Source: Xanthoparmelia taractica (Eukaryota; Ascomycota; Lecanoromycetes; Lecanorales; Parmeliaceae). Taken from it: a stretch of 64,000 nt of DNA. Shown here one piece after another: positions 1 to 11,201 of the stretch. The stretch covers positions 62,001 through 126,000 of the forward strand of contig MU853181.1 in NCBI GenBank assembly GCA_033085395.1, given 5' to 3'. The notes below the pieces were generated by a model, which saw nothing but the letters and a program-made list of their open reading frames with translations, had not been told where the DNA came from and did not search any database. The position numbers were made by a program, and so were the translations under genes. The number at the start of each line of letters is the position of its first letter. Position 1 is the stretch's first letter.

Positions 1-181
1 TACATCCCACCCTCGTGGGACTTTGCTGAGGAATAGGTCGGGGGAGGATTTCTAGGCACCCAGTTCTTACATTTACCTCTCATCACCTTCACAAGACAAT
101 CACTCGAGCATATTTACTCGCCACTGGAGTCTAAGGGCGGCGTTTGCGCATTGGTGTAATAACCTCCTTACCTCAAGCGAT

Positions 182-983
182 ATGACAAGGCGTCTGTTAT
201 ATGGTGGTGCCCTGATAGCCTTTTTGGCTGGTAAGTGTCGATACTGCCATCAAGTAAGGCGAGATCCACTCACAAGATCCTTGACAGCTTTCGCCTTGAC
301 CCTGGCCAGTATCATAATACCAAGATGGATAAGCTGGGATAGTGAAACTGTATGCCTTCTGCCCCTCGGGACCGCTCAAGCGCCTCTCATTAACGTCTGC
401 TCTCTTAGCCCAGCGGCGAAAAGATTCACTACACTTATGGTCTCCACCGCCGATGTTCCTCTCTCACCAACACCTGCGAATACTTCCCTCACAAAGAAGA
501 CTGCCATGGCGACCGTTATTTCTGTTCCATGTGGCGCTCTGTCGGTTTTCTCCTATCCTTCGCAATCGTCTTGGAGGGCATGACGCTTATCACGTATATT
601 GTCATTCTGATCGGAGGCAAACAAAAAAGGGAATCTGGATGGAAGATATTGGCTGGACTGCATTTCCTCTGCGGGGCCGTGGAGTGTGCTGCCATGGCGA
701 TAATTGTGAGTTCCATCGTCAAGACCCGAGGCTAGGGCATCCATAGGCGTTTTGGGACAAGACTGCTAATATAGGGCGTCAGGCATACCTTTACGACAAC
801 GATGACCGATTCTTCCCTGGGTGGAAACTCGATATCTCATGGTTCTTCTGCACGATGAGTTGGAGTGTTTTGATGCTCCTAGGGACTGGAATTACCGCAA
901 CGGCATTGTTATTACCATCAGAAGGAGGCTACGAGCTAATACCGGGTGATGATTGGGGCCGAGTCCGAGACCAGGATGACTGA
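182..983 (+). CDS. Claudin-like four-TM membrane protein
   Basis: Four exons are inferred at 182-230, 288-349, 409-705 and 783-983, giving about 202 residues; all introns are GT..AG and keep the frame. The product has four hydrophobic segments: an N-terminal one ending at PRWISWDSE, GFLLSFAIVLEGM, a segment around FLCGAVECAAMAII, and one around SVLMLLGTGITATALLL. The first extracellular loop carries GLHRRC, followed by further cysteines (NTCEYF, DCHGDRYFC). This is the layout of the claudin/PMP22-like superfamily, and the protein is widely conserved but uncharacterised in filamentous ascomycetes. It is presumably a plasma-membrane protein; no biochemical role is known to me. The charged tail ends in a QDD acidic cap. 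The start is the first ATG that begins a hydrophobic segment. Family assignment is inference from topology. Confidence 0.75.
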
Positions 984-1509
984 ATCGACCTCGCCCAAGA
1001 CGGGGTTCATGGCCAGATGAAGAGGTAATGAATGTGCGTGCGTGATGATAGAACGGTGGAGATCTGAGGGGTGCTATGGTTGTCATTTTCGGGTTATTCA
1101 AGCTGTTTAGCGGATCAGCTTTCGGCATTTACAAGCTACGGCTTATGAAAGTGCGTGGCGTTTGGAGCTCAAAGCTTGGGTCTTACATATCACATTGCTT
1201 TTTCGCTACAGACAAGGTGCTGGAAAAGGTGGTAATCTGGGGCGTGGCATTTTCTACCCACAGTCATAGGAATAGCACTGTCAGTGCAATAATTTCCCCC
1301 CTTTTCTATTTGCCAAACTTCAAAGAACTCGTACCTCTATCACCGCCAATTTTCTATTATCAAGTCTTGCTATCAATCTTATGCAAGCGCAATCAGAGCA
1401 ATAGATCTTCGGAGCAAGCTTGTCCTACTACATAGCTAAGAGCAGCCGAACAGCCACTCTTTTTCGTATAGTTCATATTGTTAATTAGGAAAATTTTAAG
1501 TCTGAGCTC
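984..1509. other. Intergenic, nothing recognised
   Basis: I see no coding signal with plausible splice sites here. It separates the four-TM gene from the tRNA gene. Confidence 0.5.
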
Positions 1510-1644
1510 GCGAGTTTGGCCGAGTGGTCTAAGGCGGTAGATTTAAGCTCTACTATCGAAAGATGCGTGAGTTCGAGTAGGTCTCTCTCTAGAATGATTC
1601 ATAATGAATTGTGCATTGACAAGTTATAGACCTCACAGCTCGCA
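1510..1644 (+). tRNA. tRNA-Leu(UAA) interrupted by a 53-nt T-arm insert
   Basis: The 5' part reads as a complete type-II tRNA: acceptor GCGAGTT (1510-1516), D stem GCC/GGC (1519-1521 with 1533-1535), anticodon stem GTAGA/TCTAC around the loop TTTAAGC with anticodon TAA at 1544-1546, a long variable arm TATC-GAAA-GATG, then T stem GTGAG and T loop TTCGAGT (1567-1578). The 3' T strand CTCAC (1632-1636), acceptor AGCTCGC (1637-1643) and discriminator A (1644) follow only after 53 extra nucleotides (1579-1631). With the insert removed, the T stem pairs 5/5 and the acceptor 7/7 (one G-U). A TTTT run lies just downstream (about 1654), as expected for a Pol III terminator. The insert splits the end of the B box. 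Fungal nuclear tRNA introns normally sit next to the anticodon, so this is either a non-canonical intron or a gene broken by insertion. Confidence 0.8.
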
Positions 1645-1803
1645 TGCGCAAAGTATTTTGCCTTTTGAATTTTTTGATGCGGTGATTCCTCGTAGGATGA
1701 CGGAGTGGAAGGGGTTAAGAGCGGTAAAAGAGTGATATACAGACCTACTTTATGAACATCTAATTCGAGCACTGGACGTTATTAAAACAAAGTGACCTAT
1801 CTT

Positions 1804-2742
1804 TCACGTTTGATATAACTGTGTGAATCCCTTCTCGGGAGGCTGCAACCAATTCCTACCATCATATTCGTTCTCCCCTTCGATGACATGAAAGGTATAG
1901 ATGAACCTGCTCTTCCCACTCAGATTCCTCTCACTCTTATGCAGCAGATTCCCGTGTATGAGTACCAGAGTTCCTGCTTCAACCTCACCCAATTCATATT
2001 CATCTTCTTCGTCCTTCTCTAGTCCTTCGGTCTCCATATTCTCTGGGAATCTCGCCCCTGCCACATCCTCAAACCCGGTCCCTCCCCCTTCTTTCCTTAC
2101 GAATCTGCTCTTCACAGGCGTCCTCCTATGTGAGCCTTTGGCAAAGCTCAAACATCCATTGTCTCTCGTGGCGTCCTCAAGCGCAATCCAAAACCCCACC
2201 GCACTCGGCGGATCCGTGTACAGAAACGAGCTATCTTGATGCGGCGGCACCCGCCCTCCAATCTCGGGTTGCTTGCAAATGATCATGCTCTGCAGGACCC
2301 GTGGATCTCTGAACCCTATCGCTCTGGCAATTTCCCGATGCAGTGGTGTGAATGTGGCTTTGCGGAATTGCGGAGACAGTTCGTGTAAATAGTGGCCTAT
2401 TTTGTTTATGGCGCGGTGCTTTGGCTTGGTCAGTTCTCCGGTGCTGGAGAAGGCGTCTTCTTCGAAGAAGAAGCGGATTTTGTCGCCGCTGGTGAGGAAG
2501 TAGTTGTCGCCGACGTGGGAGTCTTTTTCTCCGGTTGAGAATTTGGTCATGGGATGGTCGGTGAGGGGGAAAGAGGAGAGCATCTGATTGGTTTCGGAGA
2601 GAAGAGCGCAGACGGTGGTGGGGGAAAGGGCGTTGGGGATGAGTAGATAGCCATTGTTTTTGTAAGAGGCAAGCTGCTCGGCGGTGAACTTTGTTGGTAT
2701 GGCTGGGCTTTGCAATGGGGGAGACACGCGTGATGGCGCCAT
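1804..2742 (-). CDS. Phytanoyl-CoA dioxygenase (PhyH/PHYHD1-like) family protein
   Basis: Single exon, 312 residues. This is a non-haem Fe(II)/2-oxoglutarate-dependent oxygenase of the PhyH family. The iron ligands are visible as HQD (H168, D170) in the context VPPHQDSSF and the distal histidine in GNLLHKSERN (about H268), followed by the arginine of KSRFIYTFH that would bind 2-oxoglutarate. The N-terminal half carries the family's TAEQLASYKNNGYLLIPN opening. The open frame extends 18 codons further upstream but begins with GTG; the first ATG (MAPSRVSPP) at 2742 is chosen. It is divergently arranged with the dehydrogenase at 2890, with only 147 bp between the two starts, so the promoters must overlap; a CGG-N7-CCG site lies in between. 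The substrate is unknown: the family hydroxylates acyl-CoA or small secondary metabolites. Confidence 0.88.
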   Translation of the reverse strand: MAPSRVSPPLQSPAIPTKFTAEQLASYKNNGYLLIPNALSPTTVCALLSETNQMLSSFPLTDHPMTKFSTGEKDSHVGDNYFLTSGDKIRFFFEEDAFSSTGELTKPKHRAINKIGHYLHELSPQFRKATFTPLHREIARAIGFRDPRVLQSMIICKQPEIGGRVPPHQDSSFLYTDPPSAVGFWIALEDATRDNGCLSFAKGSHRRTPVKSRFVRKEGGGTGFEDVAGARFPENMETEGLEKDEEDEYELGEVEAGTLVLIHGNLLHKSERNLSGKSRFIYTFHVIEGENEYDGRNWLQPPEKGFTQLYQT

Positions 2743-2801
2743 CTGAGATTTAACTGTTTGATTGTAAACGGCGATGAGGGCATTAATTGGCCCCACCTCG
2801 C

Positions 2802-2817
2802 AGCGGAAAGGCTCCGC
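2802..2817. promoter_or_regulatory. CGG-N7-CCG inverted repeat, copy 1
   Basis: The 16-mer AGCGGAAAGGCTCCGC contains the inverted repeat GCGGA/TCCGC, i.e. CGG-N7-CCG, typical of dimeric Zn2Cys6 regulators. It lies 60 bp from the oxygenase start and 73 bp from the dehydrogenase start. An identical 16-mer stands upstream of the ABC transporter at 4529-4544. Function is inferred. Confidence 0.6.
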
Positions 2818-2889
2818 TCCACCTCGGCGAGAGCAATAAATTCAATAATCAACTTCGATGACTACCTTAGCTATTATCCGCCAAGCATC

Positions 2890-4001
<1,112 letters not shown>

Positions 4002-4528
4002 AGTATACGAAGAGCGAGAGCTCCAAGTCAAGTGCGACGGGAATACACGATGCTATATAAGTTGCATGAGGCCTGAGTCAGTCTCCAAAGCCCTTTCGCC
4101 AAAGAACCGGATAGATTCATCGTGGCCACCAGACTCGCCGCTAAGAGTACAAGGATGGTCGGTAGCTATTGGCTCCGGCTGAAATAAATTGGCGTTAATG
4201 CTAAGCGGATCGTGGCAGCTGTAGGTTGATGTCGAACTGACTGTCACGGAATAGGGGAAGGAGGGGCAGACGACTGCACAATCGGTAAGACCGAGGCATG
4301 GAGGGTGGAGGAGAAGAGTAGGGAAAGGAGGAGAGAGAAGGAAAGAAGCGCAAAAGAGGGTAGGCGATATAACAATATGTACAGGAGACATTCAAACTCG
4401 GAGGCCAAAGATGGATAAGAACATTACAATTAGAATCTATTTCCTGATACTGAGGCGGTCGAAATAAAGAGCTGAATCTTAGACAGTGTCTCTCTGGATT
4501 GGTATATACGGAAAGTGCCAAGTTAAAT
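4002..4528. other. Intergenic, upstream of ABC transporter
   Basis: This is the 3' flank of the dehydrogenase and the upstream region of the transporter. I see no gene; the plus strand has purine-rich (GGAGG/AAGGA) runs around 4290-4350. Confidence 0.5.
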
Positions 4529-4544
4529 AGCGGAAAGGCTCCGC
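4529..4544. promoter_or_regulatory. CGG-N7-CCG inverted repeat, copy 2
   Basis: Identical 16-mer to the one at 2802-2817. It lies 21 bp before the first possible transporter ATG (4566) and 168 bp before the alternative ATG at 4713; the second spacing is more usual for an upstream activating site. Function is inferred. Confidence 0.6.
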
Positions 4545-4565
4545 AGCGTTGGAGGTGAATGAATC

Positions 4566-7500
4566 ATGACAGACTTGGACTTCTTGCCGTCCGCCTCTTA
4601 CTTTTTCTCTTTTTCACATAATAGACATGGTGATCTCCAAAGACGTCCAAAGGCTACGTCAATCTTTGATCAGAGTACATACGAGGTACTATCTGACACG
4701 AATCTCCCAAGCATGACCGGGGATCTTGAGACCGGAGGTGACGCCGCGGTTAGCAGCCATGTCGCGACCAGTCAAGACGTTAAAGCCACCGTCAATGACC
4801 TATCGTTCCGCCCTGTTGATCCGGTAGATGTACACGCCAGGGATCTTAATGTCGACATTGATATATCTCCCAGTGGGCTCTCTGCCTTCACTGCTTCTTT
4901 TCGTCGAAGGAAGAGTGCTCAGGAACAGGCGCTTAAAGCGATTCTCAGGGGCGTCACTGCTTACATGCCAAATGGTAGTCTCACAGCTATCACAGGATCT
5001 TCTGGCAGCGGTAAGACCTCAGTATTAAACACCTTGTCGAAACGAATTGCTGCGGGAAGACTGAAGACTACTGGCGATATCACTTACAATGGTAGCCCCC
5101 AAATTTCGAGTATCCGCAGCGCCTATGTCATGCAACAGGATGTGCTAATACCAACCCTGACTGTAAGAGAGACCTTATACTATGCTGCCGAATTACGACT
5201 CCCACCCCCTACAACTACAGAAGAAAGAAGAAAGATTGTGGAGGATGTTATCCTGGAGCTCGGTTTAAAAGAGTGTGCGGATACGAGGATCGGGAACAAC
5301 GTCCATAAAGGGTGCTCTGGGGGCGAAAAAAGGAGGACTTCACTAGCTGTGCAAATGCTATCCAATCCCTCCGTATTGTTTTGTGATGAAGTCACAACAG
5401 GTCTGGATGCCGCAACGGCATTCCAACTTGTAACTACTCTCAAGGCCTTGGCAGTCAAAGGCCGCACGATTATATGCTCCATTCATCAACCGAGATCCGA
5501 AATCTGGCAACTGTTTGACTACGTTCTGTTGCTAGCGAAAGGCTCCCCCCTTTACAGCGGACAAAAAGCAAAGTGTTTGGCCTATTTCCAGCATCTTGGC
5601 TACATTCTGCCACCTTTTGTCAATCCGGCAGAGTTCCTGATCGACTTGGCTGCAATTGACACTCGCTCTCCCGAGGCTGAGACATCATCTGCAACACGCG
5701 TCCAGGGCCTAGTAGAGGCTTTCCAGGTATCCCCAGAGAATAGAGGCCTTCAAGCCGTGGAAGGAAAGTCATCAATAGGTCCAGTTGAGCCGGCAGAGGG
5801 ACAACCCGGGCAACATCATGCTATATTAGGACATCAGGTCAAAGTGTTAACTGGACGTACATTCAAAACAACATACCGCGATCCGGTACGTACCTTTCTT
5901 GGAGCTGCTTCTTCCTGTTTGGTATCGAAATTGGGTTGCCACACCTGTTTCGGGATCCAAGGGACCTAGACCCGTCCTTGCGACTCTGACTTTCCATTCC
6001 ATATATGCAATGCTGATTCCGAATGTTCGTAGATGGGCATCGCCGGAAGCATGCTTGAAGCTATCTCGATGGCGATCATCACAGGTTGGATCTTCTTGCA
6101 ATTAGATGGTAGCCTGTCAGGAATTCGTAGTAGAGAAGGTGCACTGTATACAGCCGCATCTTTGCGTAAGACATCTTTCGGATTTCTTCCTTTCCTGATC
6201 GAGACTACCTTTCGCGTCGTGGAACATTTTGTAGGCGCATACTCGTCCTGCCAGCCTTCTCACCGCACAAACATGGCTAATCATCACAATCTTTATATAC
6301 GGAAGGGAATGCTGACCGGAAATGTTATTAGAAGGATATCTCATTCTCTTGTTTGAGTGCTACCGCCTAACCGTTGACATTCAGCTTTTCGACCGTGAAC
6401 ATAGAGAGGGGGTCGTTAGTGTTCCATCTTTTCTGATCAGTCGGCGTCTGGCTCGAATATTTATCGAGGACGTGCCTGTTCCCCTGATCTTCTCCGTCAT
6501 ATTCTACTTCATGGTTGGCTTCCGACCACTTGCAAGTCAATTCTTTGTCTTCTTTGGCGTGACACTGCTCAGTCAATACATCGCTATCAATTATGCTACT
6601 CTATGCGTCGCCGTCTCAAGAAACTTTGCCGGTGCTACTTTTATTGCCAACATGGGCTTCACGCTCCAGTCGTTGGGTTGCGGTTATTTTGTACAGGCGA
6701 ACCAGATTCCCATCTGGGTCAGATGGCTCAAAGTATTGCACAACGTTCAGAATGCGGTTCTACTGTGCTGACCCGTCATAGTGGACCGCATACGTCTTTT
6801 ACGCCAACGGTGCTTTAGCAGCCAATGAGTTTGTTGGCCATGCCTTAGATCCTACAGGTCAGCTCTACGACTGTCCGTTCGCGGGTGGCACGACAAACCC
6901 TGCTTGCAGAGAGTACACTGGCCTGTACATAATGCAGTCTCTAGGATTTCCTTCCAATTGGATCTGGAGACCTGTTATCGTTCTTCTTGCCTTCATGATT
7001 GCATTTTATCTTGGGGCCAGTCTCATCTTGCAGTATCGGAAAGTTGGGATGGGCATCTCAAGAGCTCGAACGAATGACACCGACTACTCTTCTGGCAAGG
7101 AAAAGATGACATCCCGTTCGCTAGATGATGTCAGAACCATCGCTATCAAAATAGATACTTACAGTTTAGACATCCAAAAGCATAATGCGCTGTTGAGAAA
7201 AGCTTCCAAGCTTTCAATTCTAAAGGCTTTGAACACGACATTTGAGCCTGGCGTGCTCAATGTTATCATGGGGCCTTCAGGGTCTGGCAAGACTTCTTTG
7301 CTCAATCTCATGGCTCGACGCCTACACAATTCGATAAAAACACGATATGAGACCCGTGGTGAGATTTTTTTCAATGGCGCGATTCCATCCGAAAAGGTCA
7401 TTCGTTCCATTTGCTCGTACGTATGTCAAGATGACGACGCACTTCTCCCCTACCTCACGGTTCGGGAGAACTTGCATTTTGCCGCGGGTTTGCGTCTGCC

Positions 7501-9019
7501 AGCCCATCTTTCGAAGGGCGAGAAGCAGCAACGAGCAGAATCCGTGCTTCTAAAAATGGGGCTCCGCGACTGTGCAGACAACCTGGTTGGCAGTGAAGCG
7601 ATTAAGGGCATTAGTGGAGGGGAGAAACGCAGAGTCACTATCGCCATTCAAATACTGACAGATCCTCGCATCCTCTTCTTGGACGAGCCAACGAGCGGGC
7701 TGGATGCCTTCACCGCATCTTCCATCATCGAGGTCTTGCGAGGACTGGCGGAGGAAGGAAGGACCCTTGTTCTCACCGTTCACCAATCTCGAAGTGACTT
7801 GTTCCAGTACTTCCACAACGTCCTTCTCTTAGCCCGTGGAGGGCATTCCGTGTACGCCGGCAAAGGATCGTCCATGCTCTCCCACTTCGCCTCATTGGGC
7901 TTCGACTGTCCTACAACCACCAATCCAGCTGATTTTGCCCTAGATTTGATTACCGTCAATTTACAAAGTGCAACAAAAGAGGCTACAAGTCGAGAGAAAG
8001 TCAAGTCACTGATCCTCGCATGGGATGATGCGACGGAACCTTTGACTCAAAGAACCTCGCACATCGCAACACCAGCCGAACTCGGGTCTCTAGCTCGCAG
8101 CATGACACCATTCCGCATCGCCTTCCCTATCCTTCTTCACCGTAGCTTCATAAACTTCCGCCGCAATCCACCCTCAATCGTTGCCCGAACTACACAGGTG
8201 TTAGGCTACGCAATCTGCCTAACCCTCTTCTTCGCCCCACTACAGAGTGACTACTACAGCGTTCAATCCCGCCTTGGCTTCATTCAAGAATTCGCACCAC
8301 TCTACTTCGTTGGTATGCTTCAGAATGTCGCGGTCTATCCAGACGAGAAGGCCGTCTTTTACCGCGAACATGACGATAACGCGTATTCGGTCGAAGCTTT
8401 CTTTCTACAATACACCTTGGCCGAGATCCCCTTTGAGGTCTTCACCTCGCTTCTCTTCGCTGTACTCACAGTACTGGCGGCCGGACTCCATCGTACCGCC
8501 TCTCTGTTCTTCATCGTCGCCTTTAATGCATTTGCGATCGTCAGCTGCGGAGAGAGCGTCGGGATCATCTTCAACACTCTCTTCAATCATACTGGCTTTG
8601 CGGTAAACGTCACGTCTGTTGTGCTCTCCATCGCGCAGATCATGGGGGGAGTAATGAGTTTACACATACCCTCCTTCCTACAAGCCTTCAACCATCTCAG
8701 CCCTATAAAGTGGGCGATAGGAAACCTGGCCCCTTACACCCTCGCAGGTGTACACTTCTCGTGCACAAAAGACCAGGAATTGCCCAACGGGCAGTGTCCG
8801 ATAACAGATGGGAAGGACGTGCTAGATCTATATAATCTGAATGGCAACGCAGGGCTCAATCTTATGGCGGTTGGCATTTGCGTGGTTGTGTACCGCATAC
8901 TAGCTTTTCTGATCCTGAAAGCAAAGAGAACGAGGTGGGCTTGGCCAGAGAAGCTAGGGAGGGAACGGCGGGGGGGACAAAAAGAAGATGTTGGAGGCGC
9001 GGAGGAGAAAGCGGCATAA
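4566..9019 (+). CDS. Full-size ABCG (WBC) transporter, YOL075C-like
   Basis: Exons are inferred at 4566-5885, 6033-6165, 6332-6732 and 6782-9019, about 1,363 residues. The forward order NBD-TMD-NBD-TMD matches yeast YOL075C, not the reversed-looking PDR drug pumps with long N-terminal extensions. NBD1 has Walker A GSSGSGKTS, signature GCSGGEKRR and Walker B VLFCDEVTTGLD; NBD2 has GPSGSGKTS, GISGGEKRR and ILFLDEPTSGLD. NBD1 therefore departs from consensus (Cys before SGGE; CDEVT for LDEPT) while NBD2 is canonical, so the two ATP sites are probably unequal. Each half ends in an ABC2-type membrane domain; extracellular cysteines sit near YDCPF and NPACREY. ATG at 4713 (MTGDLETGG) is an equally good start, since the first about 49 residues look unconserved. 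The protein probably exports a lipophilic small molecule; the substrate is unknown. It shares a promoter motif with the upstream oxygenase/dehydrogenase pair. Confidence 0.9.
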
Positions 9020-10258
9020 AGGTCGTTTGGTAAGTGGCATCTCGAGATTCAGAACCACAAAATATAGATACAATCCAGTTGTAATACTCAACGGAGACGT
9101 GTGGTCTACGTTAATATTTCCGTGAATAAATAGGATCTAGAGTGGTACCTTACCTCTATTCAGTCGAATGCTCGTGAGCGCCATTTATGAGAAAGGAAAT
9201 ACGTCTCACATGGATGCAAGGTTCCACTGTAGCATTGCATAACATGAAAAACGGTAGACGAAACAACTGGCTTGCATAGATTCACAGATCTGTTGGGGGA
9301 GGTAAGATACACGAAGCTAATGCGGCCCAGCAGTCATCATAACACAGCCTCCATTCCTTCTCTAACAACAGGTTTGCATGACCTACAGAGCACTGCCCCA
9401 TCTCAACCTTCGTTTCATATCAGATCCTACTGCCAACTATCTGCTCGTGAGGCACAAAAATCGACCATTTTAACTAAATCACATACCTCGTGGCCAAGTT
9501 TAAGTGCTAATATTATTCCACCCCTGCAAAAACAACCGTTACTGCTTTGCCAATATACAGTATCCCGAAGCGGAAAGCAAAGAGCTTGGTTTGGGTCCGC
9601 ATCTGTTATGCCAACAAACTACAGAAATTCTTTCCACGGTGTTTCACGCGAAGGATCTGCCCGAACGAAAAGAAGAAATCCAGGTTACTTCACTACCGTC
9701 TGTGCTCCTTTCAGTTGCTAGGCTCAGCCTCGCGGTTACATGTCGTTCCAAAGCATATTCTCTTTTGCAAAATCCTCTACACTACACTTCCTACACGGGT
9801 GCAACGGTAGAAGTGCGTTGAATTCATGATCAGCAAAGACTTTGATGGACATTCAGTACGCTTCGAAGACCGTTTTCCTGTATGAGACATGGGTGTAGGC
9901 TATCTTCCATGTTGCCCTAGTCCATGACTTCTGCTGGCTCATGCACTTTCTGATTGACTACACCTATCGATCCAAGGTACATAAGTCAAAGCTGTTGGTC
10001 TTACATGTTTAGTATCTCGAGAGGCACAGTTCTGGTGGAGATTCGCATCTCGTCGTAGTGCAGAGTATCTCTTCAGCGTGATATGTCTTGCTTTGAACCC
10101 TTCTACTGCTGGGAGCACTCGCGATTCCTTACTTATATCAAGGTCCTTCAGCCCCATTGACTGGAAATGTTGTTTCCCTACTCAGCAAAAGTCTCGCGGT
10201 CATTGCGTAATCAATTCCGGCTGCGATTTGGTCGGTCGACCAGAAGCTCACGGTCCTT
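9020..10258. other. Intergenic, nothing recognised
   Basis: Several short overlapping open frames occur between 9272 and 9821 but none has conserved motifs, codon-like composition or splice structure I can support. Confidence 0.5.
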
Positions 10259-11201
10259 ATGGGGAAATCCTCGCTCAGCTTCACCGCGTGCATCCTCGCA
10301 TTGCTATGTCCCTTCATCAGTCCTACGCCCCTCGACAAGGGACCGGCTGGTCAAGCACCGCAAGTTGAACCTCGCGACGTCGTCACCGTCACGCGTCACG
10401 TGGTCAATTCCATCGTGCAGTCAAACCCTCCTTTCTATAACACAGCATGTAAAGCCGGCGGCTGCACCTTTTCCTACGAAGTACGCAGCCCCATTATTCT
10501 CCCAACTCCACTCCACAACACGATCTAACCGAAGTGAAAAAGTCGGTATCTCTTTTCTACTGGCCCACCGCGGCACCAAACACAGCCTGTTTATCCACGC
10601 TCCCCAGCCCTCCCATCCAAACTCCTCCCCCGGGCGTATTGCTGTACGTTGTCCTAAACCCACTAACCCTGAACACCACCTAAAACCCCCCCTTCGACTC
10701 CACAGTGAAACAAACTCCGTCTACGTAATCTTCACCTCCATGTACCTCCACGACAGCTGCAACACCAAACTCCTCGAAGCAAACTTCCACCTCACCACCT
10801 CCTTCGCGCCGGACCAACTCTCCACCGTCGCCACCACCACAATCTCCCCTGGCCCCGCCGGAACCCCCATCTCCACCCTCACAACCGCCGTCGTCAACTT
10901 TGCCGACCTGCCCTGCGGCCCCCAGCCCGGCGTCCAGACCGGCGCCAATAATGACGGACAACAGAACGACAACGGACAACCCTATCGCCCCTTACTCGCC
11001 CCCCCGCCCTTTGTGACTGAGATTCCTGGGTGGAATCACGCGTTTGATGCGTGCGATCCGGGGAACGGGGTTGACCAGCCTACTGCGCTGACGACTGTGC
11101 TGGGTGGGGTGCCGGGGCCGGAGGTTGGGGGGCTGCCGCCGAGGGATGTGAGGAAGGAGGCGAGGGGGCCGGTGAGGACGGGTGCGTTGGTGCCGGGCTA
11201 G
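10259..11201 (+). CDS. Small secreted cysteine-containing protein, unknown
   Basis: Exons are inferred at 10259-10480, 10543-10643 and 10706-11201, 272 residues. The N-terminus MGKSSLSFTACILALLCPF is a convincing signal peptide. The mature part has six cysteines spread along the chain (NTACKAGGCTF, NTACLS, HDSCNT, LPCGPQ, FDACDP), a Thr/Ser-rich centre, and a Gly/Pro-rich tail encoded by very G-rich DNA. The first intron has a CTAAC branch site and the second a GTACGT donor; both keep frame. I do not recognise the family. A secreted cell-wall or effector-like role is possible but unproven. The start is chosen because it begins the signal peptide; a longer in-frame reading from 10167 lacks one and runs through both introns. 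Confidence 0.65.

Noticed and set aside
2743..2796. Upstream extension of the PhyH gene by 18 codons
   Set aside because: The frame opens with GTG, not ATG; the first ATG is at 2742.
9272..9821. Three overlapping plus-strand frames
   Set aside because: Overlap in different frames, no conserved motif, no consistent exon model.
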